From assembly GCF_036013525.1 (NCBI RefSeq), contig NZ_CP107853.1, forward strand, positions 12,462,001-12,526,000: DNA of 64,000 bases, in the 5' to 3' direction. Positions within the stretch are counted from its first letter, which is position 1. Each line of letters opens with the position of its first letter. Below the pieces are notes generated by a model, which made no database searches, had not been told where the DNA came from, and was given only the letters and a program-made list of their open reading frames with translations. The translations under genes and the position numbers were made by a program. Source of the DNA: Nonomuraea sp. NBC_00507. GTDB taxonomy: Bacteria > Actinomycetota > Actinomycetes > Streptosporangiales > Streptosporangiaceae. This document shows positions 9,110-16,539 of the stretch, one piece after another.

Positions 9110-9823
9110 ATGGCATCTCATCTGATCCAGGGCCGGACGGTGGACATGCCTGTCCGGGTGAGGGACGCGGAGATCTGCAGTGCCTTCTACCCGGTGCGTG
9201 CCGACGCCGCCCGGGCGGTCATCGCGTACTCCGGGCTCGACGTGGCTGAGGCGCTGCCCGGCAAGGCCGTGTGCATGCTGCTGTTCGTCGACTACCGCGA
9301 CGGGGACCTCGACACCTACCACGAGTTCGGGATGGCCTTCCTGGTCCGCCCTCCGGGCGGCTCGGGGGCCAAGGGACTCGCCGATCTCCGGGAAGCGGGG
9401 ATCTTCGTGCACTGGTTGCCCGTGGACCAGCGGTTCACGCTGGACGCGGGGCGCACGATCTGGGGGTTCCCGAAAGAGCTCGCGGACATCGAGTTGCGGC
9501 TCGGCTCGCCGTACAAACGGTGCATCCTGCGCAAGGACGACAGGCTCGTGCTGGACATGCTGATCAAGCCGGGGGTGCCGGTGCCGGGCGCCGCGGCGAT
9601 GGCGCCGATGGACGCCTACACGCACCGGGATGGGGTCACGCGGCGCGTCCCCTGGTCCGTACGAGCCCGCGGCGCCAAGATGCGGCCCAGCGGCGCGCTG
9701 ATCCGCCTGGGCAACCACCCCATCGCCAAGGAGTTGAGCGAGCTGGGTCTGCCCAAGCGGGCCATGTTCACCACGACGGTCTCGCGGGCGACGATGACGT
9801 TCGGCGCAGCCGTGGAGATCTGA
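9110..9823 (+). CDS. Acetoacetate decarboxylase family protein
   Basis: 237 residues of the ADC fold. TIWGFPKELADIEL carries the Schiff-base lysine position (Lys122) of acetoacetate decarboxylase. The family also contains enzymes with other keto-acid or aldol chemistry, so the substrate is open. TGTACT lies 6 bases before the ATG, suggesting leaderless translation. It lies between glycosyltransferase genes and has no obvious part in polymer synthesis; it may simply be a passenger. The repeat array 9823-9917 begins at its stop codon. Confidence 0.8.
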   Translation: MASHLIQGRTVDMPVRVRDAEICSAFYPVRADAARAVIAYSGLDVAEALPGKAVCMLLFVDYRDGDLDTYHEFGMAFLVRPPGGSGAKGLADLREAGIFVHWLPVDQRFTLDAGRTIWGFPKELADIELRLGSPYKRCILRKDDRLVLDMLIKPGVPVPGAAAMAPMDAYTHRDGVTRRVPWSVRARGAKMRPSGALIRLGNHPIAKELSELGLPKRAMFTTTVSRATMTFGAAVEI

Positions 9824-9917
9824 GCCGGACGATCGGAGGGTGGCCGCGCCAGACGATCGCGAGGCGCCCGAGCCAGACTTTTGGGGACGGCCGAGCTAGA
9901 CGATCGGGGGGCGGCCG
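9823..9917. repeat. Four degenerate 23-25 bp tandem repeats at the 3' end of a GT2 gene
   Basis: Units start at 9823, 9848, 9871 and 9894 and share an AGAC(GATCG)..GG..GCC(C/G)AG core. The last unit is the 3' end of the minus-strand GT2 gene (codons for LGRPPIV-stop); the other three extend past its stop codon, so the array looks like duplication of the gene's final codons. Confidence 0.7.
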
Positions 9918-10804
9918 AGCTTGACCATGCGCCAGGCCGTGCGCCAGGCCATCGGCCGCCGCTCGCCTGCCGGGCTGCGCAGACCCTCCATGAACCCGGC
10001 GAACCACGCCTTGAGCGCCGTCGACGACCCGCGTTCGCGGACGAGGGTGAGCGCCACCCAGTTGGTCAGGTAGAGCACCGCCAGCGGCCACGGCAGGTTG
10101 CGGCGGGCCAGCCAGACACGGTTGCGGGCGTTGAGCCGGTGGAAGTTGGCGTGCCGGGTCGGCGGGACCTGCGGGTGGTACATCACCGTCTCGGCGTCAT
10201 ATTCGATCCGGTAACCCTCGCCGAGCAGCCGCCAGGCCAGGTCGGTCTCCTCGTGGGCGTAGAAGAAACGCTCGGGCAGGCCGCCCACCTGCAGGAACGC
10301 CGAGCGCCTGACGGCCGAGGCGCCGCCGAGGAAGGTCGTGACCGGCGAGGAGCGCTGCGGGTCACCCGCACGCAGCCGGGGCACGTGCCGCCGCTGGCCG
10401 ATGCCGCCGTCGGGGTCCATCACCCGAAAAGAGATCACCGCCAGGTCCGGCTCGGTGGCGAAGCGATCACGCACGTGCGCCACGACCTTCTGGCTGGCAT
10501 ACCAGCCGTCGTCGTCGAGAAACAACACGACGTCTCCCGAGCACTCCTCCACGCCGCGATTACGGCCGGCGGGGATGCCCGTGTTCTGGTCGAGCCGGAT
10601 CGACTTCACGACCGCGGCGGACCCCTCGGGTGGCGTGGCCGACACCTCGGGCACGTCGGCGCCGTTGCCCACGATCACCACTTCGACGTCGCCGTCGATC
10701 TGGTTGAGCGCGGACTCGACCGCCCGGTTCAGCTCCGCGACCCGGTTGCCCATGGTGAGAATGACACACGAGATCTTCAAGAGATCACCAGGCGGTCGTG
10801 GCAT
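9896..10804 (-). CDS. Glycosyltransferase family 2
   Basis: 302 residues. ISCVILTMGNR, then GIPAGRNRGVEECSGD and FLDDDGW (the DxD site, about residue 100) mark a GT-A family 2 enzyme of the rhamnosyl/galactofuranosyl-transferase type. The C-terminal part has FFYAHEETDLAWRL, the ED-type catalytic-base region of these transferases, and a later amphipathic stretch. The ATG at 10804 is used; a TTG at 10780 is an alternative. It likely adds a sugar to the surface polymer or its lipid linker. Confidence 0.85.
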   Translation of the reverse strand: MPRPPGDLLKISCVILTMGNRVAELNRAVESALNQIDGDVEVVIVGNGADVPEVSATPPEGSAAVVKSIRLDQNTGIPAGRNRGVEECSGDVVLFLDDDGWYASQKVVAHVRDRFATEPDLAVISFRVMDPDGGIGQRRHVPRLRAGDPQRSSPVTTFLGGASAVRRSAFLQVGGLPERFFYAHEETDLAWRLLGEGYRIEYDAETVMYHPQVPPTRHANFHRLNARNRVWLARRNLPWPLAVLYLTNWVALTLVRERGSSTALKAWFAGFMEGLRSPAGERRPMAWRTAWRMVKLGRPPIV

Positions 10805-10850
10805 GCTTTCATGATCACCGAGTCTGTTTCTGGGTACGGGTGAAGCTAAG

Positions 10851-10935
10851 CGTATCGGAACTGGGGATGAACCCCCACCGAACGGCGGACGTCCGATCAA
10901 TACGACGGACAGCGCCCCTCTTCGGTTCCGATATG
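10851..10935. terminator. Long inverted repeat between the CDP-alcohol transferase and GT2 genes
   Basis: Arms cgtatcggaac (10851-10861) and gttccgatatg (10925-10935) pair over 11 positions with one G-U, enclosing 63 bases that contain a smaller ggac/gtcc hairpin. It lies just after the CDP-alcohol transferase stop (10939, complement). A terminator or processing structure is likely, but there is no clear U-run. Confidence 0.45.
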
Positions 10936-10938
10936 CCA

Positions 10939-11706
10939 TCACGCCAGGCGCCTCGACGAGACGATGCTTACCAAATGCAGAACAACCTGTAGGCAAGCCG
11001 CTACGAAACACGCGGCGAGAAGAACCCGGGTGACCGTCAGGCCGCCGGCGAACTGGTCGACGATCGCGGCCGCCAGCGCGAGCAACGACAGCTCGATCGG
11101 CTGCATGATCCGGTGGAATTGCGTCGCCGACAGCACCCGCCGGCCCAGTGCCAGCAGCCCGGAGCGAAACTGCACCGCGGACGCCTCGGTGGCGGCCGGC
11201 AGGCCCCCCTTGGCCCGGGCCACCTCCACGAGGTCGGTCTCGGCCTTGATGAGGATGGCGCCGAGCGCGGCGGCGACGCCCAGCACCGTATACCAATCGG
11301 GCATGACGGCCGACGCCCGCCAGCCCAGCCCGACCAGCAACGCGGCCTCGGTGAAGTAGGCCCCGACGCGGTCCAGATAGACGCCGACCAGCGAGGTCTT
11401 CCCCGTCCAGCGGGCCAGCTCACCGTCGGAGCAGTCGAGCAGCAGGTAGACCTGCACGAGCAGTGCGGCGGCCACGACGGCCCACAGCCCCGGCAAGGCC
11501 AGCACGACACCGGCCGCGATCCCGGCGAACGTCATCAGCCAGGTGAGCTGGTTGGGCGTGACCGGCGTCTTGGTCATCAGCCAGGTGACGTAGATGGACA
11601 ACCTGCGCATGTAGAGCACGCCTGCCCAGTGCTCGCCGTTCCTGCGATCGAGGTGGCCGGCGGGCTGGGCGACCCGCCGCAGCTCAGCGACCGAAGGCGT
11701 GGACAT
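10939..11706 (-). CDS. CDP-alcohol phosphatidyltransferase family protein lacking the fourth motif Asp
   Basis: 255 residues with about six helices. The family motif D-x2-DG-x2-AR-x8-G-x3-D-x3-D is present as D91, D94-G95, A98-R99, G108 and D112, but the last position (residue 116) is Ala (GCC at 11359-11361). That Asp is usually taken as catalytic. The protein is otherwise intact. Its start overlaps the end of the glycerol-1-phosphate dehydrogenase gene by 23 bases, so they are coupled. It would transfer a phosphoalcohol from a CDP-alcohol to an acceptor in the membrane. The missing Asp means activity needs testing. Confidence 0.85.
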   Translation of the reverse strand: MSTPSVAELRRVAQPAGHLDRRNGEHWAGVLYMRRLSIYVTWLMTKTPVTPNQLTWLMTFAGIAAGVVLALPGLWAVVAAALLVQVYLLLDCSDGELARWTGKTSLVGVYLDRVGAYFTEAALLVGLGWRASAVMPDWYTVLGVAAALGAILIKAETDLVEVARAKGGLPAATEASAVQFRSGLLALGRRVLSATQFHRIMQPIELSLLALAAAIVDQFAGGLTVTRVLLAACFVAACLQVVLHLVSIVSSRRLA

Positions 11707-12742
11707 AGTCCCCCACCCGATCGCGGATCTCGTTGTCCTGCATGCGCAGGTGCTCCAGGATCGTGTAACGGCCGGGGCGGGTCGCCGGCGCCAGCGCGAC
11801 GGCCTCGGCGAACTGCTCGTCGCTCAGCCCGATGTCGGCGGGGACGACCGGCAGCTCGTGCCGCCGCAGGCAGTCGACCACCTGCGTGACCCGGGCCTTG
11901 TCCTCCCTCAGGAAGAAGCAGAAGGCGGCACCGATGCCGGCGAGCTCGCCGTGGTTGGAGGTGCCGGGGAAGAGCTGATCCACGGCATGAAGGATCTCAT
12001 GGTCTCCACCGCTCGCGGGCCGGGATGACCCCGCGATCACCATGGACATGCCGGACAGGATCAGGGATTCGGCCAGCACGGTCAGGAACGCGTCGGACTC
12101 GATGGAGTCGTCGCGGCCGATGAGCGCCTCGGCGGAGGTGCGGGCCATCGAGCAGGCCAGCCCGTCGATGGGCTCGCCCCGCTCGATGTTGCCGAGCTGC
12201 CAGTCCTCAATGGCCGACAGGTTGCTCACCACGTCGCCCACGCCCGCCCTGACCAGCGACTTCGGCGCGCTGTGCACGAAGTCGAGGTCCACCAGGATCG
12301 CCAGTGGCATCGGCACCCCGAAGGTGCCCTTGCCGCCCTCGTACACCAGGGAGGCGGTGGGCGAGCAGATGCCGTCGTGGGAGAGGTTGGTGGCCACCGC
12401 GACCATCGGGATGCCGGCCAGCGACGCGGCGTATTTGGTCGCGTCGATGGTCTTGCCGCCGCCGACGCCGACCACCACCTCGTAGGCGCCCTTGCGCAGG
12501 TCCGCGCCGAGCGTGACGGCCGCGTCGACCGACCCGTCGGCCACCCTGAACACCTCGGCCTCATCCAGCTGAGGCGCGATCAGGCTCTCGATGTGGTCGC
12601 CCTGGCCGGGGCCGACTGCCACGGCGACCCTGCCGGAGGTCGCCACGCGGCTATCGGCCAGCAGAGCGCCGAGCTCGGCCACGGCGCCACGTCTGACCTG
12701 CATGGTCAGCGGCGCCGGCAACATCCTCGCGAGAAGCGGCAT
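11684..12742 (-). CDS. sn-glycerol-1-phosphate dehydrogenase-like (EgsA/AraM family)
   Basis: 352 residues, an iron-containing-ADH-fold protein closest in motif to G1P dehydrogenases. It has VGGGKTIDATK (residues 93-103, NAD site), ATNLSHDGICSP (117-128) and the probable metal ligands Asp170 (AGVGDVVSN), His248 or His252 (GGDHEILHAVD) and His264 (SNHGE). The known family reaction is dihydroxyacetone phosphate plus NAD(P)H to sn-glycerol 1-phosphate, the archaeal-type stereoisomer; Bacillus AraM is a bacterial example. It lies between a LicC-like cytidylyltransferase (10-base gap) and a CDP-alcohol transferase (overlap), suggesting a CDP-glycerol-type branch. The 2,3-enantiomer assignment is inference. 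Confidence 0.8.
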   Translation of the reverse strand: MPLLARMLPAPLTMQVRRGAVAELGALLADSRVATSGRVAVAVGPGQGDHIESLIAPQLDEAEVFRVADGSVDAAVTLGADLRKGAYEVVVGVGGGKTIDATKYAASLAGIPMVAVATNLSHDGICSPTASLVYEGGKGTFGVPMPLAILVDLDFVHSAPKSLVRAGVGDVVSNLSAIEDWQLGNIERGEPIDGLACSMARTSAEALIGRDDSIESDAFLTVLAESLILSGMSMVIAGSSRPASGGDHEILHAVDQLFPGTSNHGELAGIGAAFCFFLREDKARVTQVVDCLRRHELPVVPADIGLSDEQFAEAVALAPATRPGRYTILEHLRMQDNEIRDRVGDYVHAFGR

Positions 12743-12752
12743 GCCCGCCCCC

Positions 12753-13487
12753 TCAGTAGCGAACGGCTATGGTGCGGGCCTTGGCCAGGTCGTCGTGGTT
12801 GTCCACCTCGACCCAGTCGACCTCGCCGATGGGCGCGGCGTGGATCGTCTCACCGCGCTCGACCATCTCCTGGTAACCGTCCTCGTAGTAGAGCTGCGGG
12901 TCACGCTCGAACGTGGCCTTCAGCGCGTCGGCCAGCCGCTCTCCGGCACCCGGTCTGATCAGGGTGGCGCCGATGTATTCGCCGTAGGCCTCGGCCGGGT
13001 CCATCAGCTTGGTGATGCGCCGCAGCGAGCCGTCAGGCGAGAGCGTGACCTTCATCTCCTCGTCGGCGAGCTTCTTGACGTCGTCGACGGCCAGCAGGAT
13101 GTCGCTGGTCTCGGGGGCGGACAGGAGCGTCTTCTCGACCGAGACCGGGTGCACGGTGTCGCCGTTGACCAGCAGTGCGCCCTGGGAGAAGTAGTCGCGG
13201 GCGCACCACAGGGAGTAGGCGTTGTTCCACTCCTCGGCCTTGTCGTTGTGCACCAGGGTGAGCTTGACGCCGTATTTCTTCTCGAAGGCGTCCTTGCGCT
13301 CGTGCACGGCCTGAGCGGCGTACCCGATGATGATCACGATCTCGCGCAGGTCCACCTCGGCCAGGTTGCGCAGCGAGATGTCCATGATCGTGGTTTCACC
13401 GTCGACCGGCACGAGCGCCTTGGGCAGCGTGTCGGTGTACGGCCGCAGGCGTCGTCCGGCCCCAGCGGCCAGCACCATTCCCAGCAA
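12753..13487 (-). CDS. LicC-like nucleotidyltransferase (CTP:phospho-alcohol cytidylyltransferase candidate)
   Basis: 244 residues. GMVLAAGAGRRLRPYT near the N-terminus, followed by LPKALVPV, is the nucleotide-binding signature of sugar/choline-phosphate nucleotidyltransferases. EEWNNAYSLWCARDYF and LLVNGDTV match the LicC/IPCT subgroup rather than GlmU. The start is the TTG at 13487: AGGAG at 13494-13498 lies 6 bases upstream, and the conserved N-terminus starts immediately after. It is the first gene of a three-gene unit with G1P dehydrogenase and CDP-alcohol transferase. It most likely activates their phospho-alcohol with CTP; the substrate is not certain. Confidence 0.8.
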   Translation of the reverse strand: MLGMVLAAGAGRRLRPYTDTLPKALVPVDGETTIMDISLRNLAEVDLREIVIIIGYAAQAVHERKDAFEKKYGVKLTLVHNDKAEEWNNAYSLWCARDYFSQGALLVNGDTVHPVSVEKTLLSAPETSDILLAVDDVKKLADEEMKVTLSPDGSLRRITKLMDPAEAYGEYIGATLIRPGAGERLADALKATFERDPQLYYEDGYQEMVERGETIHAAPIGEVDWVEVDNHDDLAKARTIAVRY

Positions 13488-13528
13488 CGTGCACTCCTCA
13501 GTCGAGCATGTCGAGCATGACGTACGTA

Positions 13529-13555
13529 GGCCCAAAGGTTAGTTCCCTTTGGGCC
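13529..13555 (-). terminator. Stem-loop between DUF5941-like gene and cytidylyltransferase gene
   Basis: ggcccaaagg (13529-13538) pairs perfectly with cctttgggcc (13546-13555) across a 7-base loop. It follows the DUF5941-like gene on the complement. There is no U-run, so it may be a GC-type terminator or attenuator ahead of the next unit. Confidence 0.6.
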
Positions 13556-13574
13556 CTCCGCGGGTAATCCGGCG

Positions 13575-14198
13575 TTAGTCTTGCGTTCCCATATCGGTCG
13601 CTTCCACCCCAGATCGGGGTGCGGCCAGCAAGCAGGTCAAGCTCTCCCAGGCGAACAACGCCCACAGGTAGAGCGCGAGCACAAGGTAACCGAAGGTCAA
13701 CGACCCCAGGAGAGCGACCAGCGAGACCGCCATCATCCGGCCGTCCCAGCCGAGCCCCAGCGTGGACAGCCACGACGGCGCGTAGATGTGCTGCCGCAGC
13801 CGATAGACCAGATCGTAGTGGTGGAACGCCAGCGCGCCGAGCAACAGGAAGATCAGCGCCGGGTTCAGCTGGTGGGCGAACCCGCACGCGGCCACGAACG
13901 TGTACTCGATCACCCGCAGCATCGGCGGAACGAGCCAGTCGAGCCTGCCGTCGTGCGGATGAGTGCTGCCGGGCCCGGCCAGCAGCAGCGTCACGGCCGG
14001 CGCGAACACCGCGAGCCCGTCGGTACCCGCGACACCGAGCACCAGCAGCACGCCGGTGACGAACGTGCCGGCGAGCACCGGCGGCAGCGGCGGCAGCTGC
14101 CCGGCCACGAGCAGGCCCATGGCACGGGAGAGCGGACCGTCGTCGCGGTAGGCCACGACAGTGCTGTTGGGTACGGGGGCCATGTGCACAGGACTCAT
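13575..14198 (-). CDS. DUF5941-like integral membrane protein
   Basis: 207 residues, about six hydrophobic helices, starting at ATG 14198 and overlapping the end of the CDP-alcohol transferase gene by 4 bases (ATGA), so translation is coupled. In related actinobacteria I recall this region as the C-terminal part of longer DUF5941 proteins that also carry a CDP-alcohol transferase domain; here the pieces are separate genes. FHHYDLVYRL and YTFVAACG are the most polar membrane-edge segments. It is probably a membrane partner of the upstream transferase; the specific function is unknown. Confidence 0.7.
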   Translation of the reverse strand: MSPVHMAPVPNSTVVAYRDDGPLSRAMGLLVAGQLPPLPPVLAGTFVTGVLLVLGVAGTDGLAVFAPAVTLLLAGPGSTHPHDGRLDWLVPPMLRVIEYTFVAACGFAHQLNPALIFLLLGALAFHHYDLVYRLRQHIYAPSWLSTLGLGWDGRMMAVSLVALLGSLTFGYLVLALYLWALFAWESLTCLLAAPRSGVEATDMGTQD

Positions 14199-15613
14199 CG
14201 CGCCGACCTCATCATCCGCCCGGCAAGTTGGTAGAGGGCCGCCACGCCGCCCCAGCAGAGCAGGGAGAGGAATGTCACCCTGGGGTTCCAGACGGCGGCG
14301 GTGACGGCGATCAGCGCGGTCCGCTCACCGATGGGCAGCACGATGATCTTCTTGATCCATCGGGTGGCTCTCCGGCGGTCCAGACGCTGGGCGAGCCTGA
14401 GCACGCCGGTCGCGTGCCGGGCGTCGGCCGACTCCTGCAGCGAGCGGGCCGGCCTGCCCCAGCTCGCGCCGACCCGGGCCGCGTCGGCGACCGCCCCGGC
14501 GTAGGCGAAGTCGATGGCGTGCCGGACAACCTGCAGGATCATCGCGGCCACAGCCAGATACCAGATGCCTGGGTCGGTGGAGCCGAAGGCCAGGCCGACG
14601 TAGACGATGTACTCCTTGACGCGGTCCGCCATGCCGTCCGCCCACGCGCCGAGCGGCGAGAACGTGCGGGTGTAGCGGGCCAGCTGACCGTCGAGGCAGT
14701 CGAGCGTGAACGACAGGTAGAACAGCAGCGCCCCGAGCAGCCGCCCGCCCTGGGTGCCCGCGGAGAACCACACGGCCGCCAGCAGGGCCAGGCCGACCGA
14801 GACGCCCGTCACGGTGTTGGGGGTGAGCTTGAGCTTGACGGCCGGCTTGATCAAATAGCGCGACCAGGTGGAGACGAAGTAGGTGGCGAAGAAGCCGTCG
14901 TCCTGCTTCACCGAGGTGTCCAGCCTGACCTTGGCCTCGTCCACCTCGGCCAGCGCCGCGACGGCGGTGTCGGCGGCGTGCTGGCCGGTCACCCGGTCGG
15001 CGTGCAGCGGCCCGATCCCGGCGGCCCGCACCGGCACGCCCGTCCTGACCAGCCCGACCAGCAGCAGGTCCACTGCCTCGACCGGGGTGACGGGGCCCAG
15101 CTTGCCGGCATCGGCCAGCTCGGCCAGCTCCTCGGCGATGTCCGCCAGCGTGCCCAGATCGGACTCGCCGGCCTGCAGCACGCCGCGAAACGTGGCGTTG
15201 GCCTCGGGGACGATGTGGAACGAGCTGCCCGCGGCGACGACCTTGCCACCCTCGACGCGTACGGGCGGCCGCATGGGCCCCGCGGTCGCGTCGTGGGAGA
15301 TCAGTGCCCCGGTGGCGTGCGCGGGGTGCTCCAGCAGCAGCGCTAGCGCCTCGGTGTGGGCCACGAGGTCGGCGGGGAGCACGGCTACGGCGCCTGCCGA
15401 GATCCGGGCGATCTTGGCGACGCCCCTGAGGTCGGCTCCGAGTCCGCCGTCCGGGGTGACCACTTGGACCTCGTTCACGGGCAGCGTGGCGAGCTGGCCG
15501 GTGATCCGATCGACCAGCGTGCCGTCCGCGCAGGAGAGCCGGGCCGCCGGGGTCGTGGCGAGCAGCACGACCGACGTGGTCGTGCTCTCGCGGGTCGTGA
15601 ACGAGTCGGGCAA
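14195..15613 (-). CDS. Bidomain CDP-alcohol phosphatidyltransferase with degenerate nucleotidyltransferase N-terminus
   Basis: 472 residues. Residues 1-220 resemble a nucleotidyltransferase fold (VVLLATTP, VLPADLVAHTEALALLL) but lack a clear GxGxR loop. The C-terminal membrane half carries the complete CDP-alcohol transferase motif, LDCLDGQLAR-x8-G-x3-D-x3-D, around residues 300-325. The layout resembles bifunctional IPCT/DIPP synthases, which make inositol-phosphate phosphodiesters. The TTG start at 15613 is supported by GGAGGAG about 9 bases upstream. It would condense a CDP-polyol with an alcohol or phosphate acceptor at the membrane. It is coupled to the DUF5941-like gene. Confidence 0.8.
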   Translation of the reverse strand: MPDSFTTRESTTTSVVLLATTPAARLSCADGTLVDRITGQLATLPVNEVQVVTPDGGLGADLRGVAKIARISAGAVAVLPADLVAHTEALALLLEHPAHATGALISHDATAGPMRPPVRVEGGKVVAAGSSFHIVPEANATFRGVLQAGESDLGTLADIAEELAELADAGKLGPVTPVEAVDLLLVGLVRTGVPVRAAGIGPLHADRVTGQHAADTAVAALAEVDEAKVRLDTSVKQDDGFFATYFVSTWSRYLIKPAVKLKLTPNTVTGVSVGLALLAAVWFSAGTQGGRLLGALLFYLSFTLDCLDGQLARYTRTFSPLGAWADGMADRVKEYIVYVGLAFGSTDPGIWYLAVAAMILQVVRHAIDFAYAGAVADAARVGASWGRPARSLQESADARHATGVLRLAQRLDRRRATRWIKKIIVLPIGERTALIAVTAAVWNPRVTFLSLLCWGGVAALYQLAGRMMRSAR

Positions 15614-15711
15614 AGCGCGGGTCTCCTCCCGGCCGGGGTGGAGCGCGTGGACTTGGGGGGTGCGTAGCCAGCGTAGCGACAGGTCAGGCCAATATCACGG
15701 AACAGCACCGT

Positions 15712-15717
15712 TACTCT
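15712..15717 (+). promoter_or_regulatory. -10 box of the cytidylyltransferase gene (leaderless)
   Basis: TACTCT ends 6 bases before the ATG at 15724, placing the expected transcript start at or next to the start codon. No convincing -35 is seen. Confidence 0.5.
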
Positions 15718-15723
15718 GCCAGT

Positions 15724-16458
15724 ATGGATTCAAGGTCGGTTGGGGTGCTTTTGGCGGGCGGTGTGGGGCAGAGGGTGGGATTGGCCACTCCCAAGCAACT
15801 CGCCGAGATCGCCGGAAAGACGATCATCGAGCACTCGATCGCCGTGTTCGAGGACGCGCCGGAGATCGATGAGATCGTGGTGCTGATGACGCCGGGCTAC
15901 ACCGACCGGGTCCGCGAGATCGTGGACAAGGGTGGCTACCGCAAGGTCACCAAGATCGTGGAGGGCGGCGCAAGCCGTACGGAGAGCACGTGGCGGGCCC
16001 TGCAGGCGCTGGGCACGCAGGAATGCAACGTGCTGCTGCACGACGCCGTGCGACCGCTCGTAGAGCCCCGGATCATCGCCGAATGCGTCAAGGCCTTGCG
16101 CACGCATCGGGCCGTCGACGTGGCCATCCCGAGCTCCGACACGGTTCTCGTGGCCGTGCCCGGGCCGGACGGCGAGGTCATCGGCGAGGTGCTGGACAGG
16201 TCGCGGCTGCGGCGCAGCCAGACGCCGCAGTGCTTCAAGCTGTCGGTGATCAGGCAAGCGTACGAGCGGGCGCTCGCCGACCCCGATTTCGGCAGCCGCC
16301 CGGCCACCGACGACTGCGGTGTGGTGCTGCGTTACCTGCCTGAGGTCCCGATCCACGTGGTGCCGGGCAGCGAGCACAACATCAAGATCACCCATCCCGC
16401 CGATCTGCGGATCGCCGAACTGCTCTTGCGGCTGGCCGCCGAGCGGCCAATGGCATAA
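15724..16458 (+). CDS. IspD/TarI-family cytidylyltransferase
   Basis: 244 residues. LLAGGVGQRVG (about residues 9-19) and TPKQL form the CTP site; HDAVRPLV, PSSDTV and RSQTPQCF are shared by IspD and TarI. IspD makes CDP-methylerythritol; TarI makes CDP-ribitol for teichoic acid. Because a TagF-like polymerase follows directly, a TarI-type role is more likely, but sequence alone does not settle it. TACTCT at 15712-15717, 6 bases before the ATG, gives a leaderless start. It is divergent from the CDP-alcohol transferase gene. Confidence 0.8.
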   Translation: MDSRSVGVLLAGGVGQRVGLATPKQLAEIAGKTIIEHSIAVFEDAPEIDEIVVLMTPGYTDRVREIVDKGGYRKVTKIVEGGASRTESTWRALQALGTQECNVLLHDAVRPLVEPRIIAECVKALRTHRAVDVAIPSSDTVLVAVPGPDGEVIGEVLDRSRLRRSQTPQCFKLSVIRQAYERALADPDFGSRPATDDCGVVLRYLPEVPIHVVPGSEHNIKITHPADLRIAELLLRLAAERPMA

Positions 16459-16539
16459 GGGTCAAGTGCGCGAAAACCCCCGCGTTGTAGGCGTGTGGGG
16501 AGATGCCGCTTGACCTGATCCTTGTTACCGTGCGATCAC

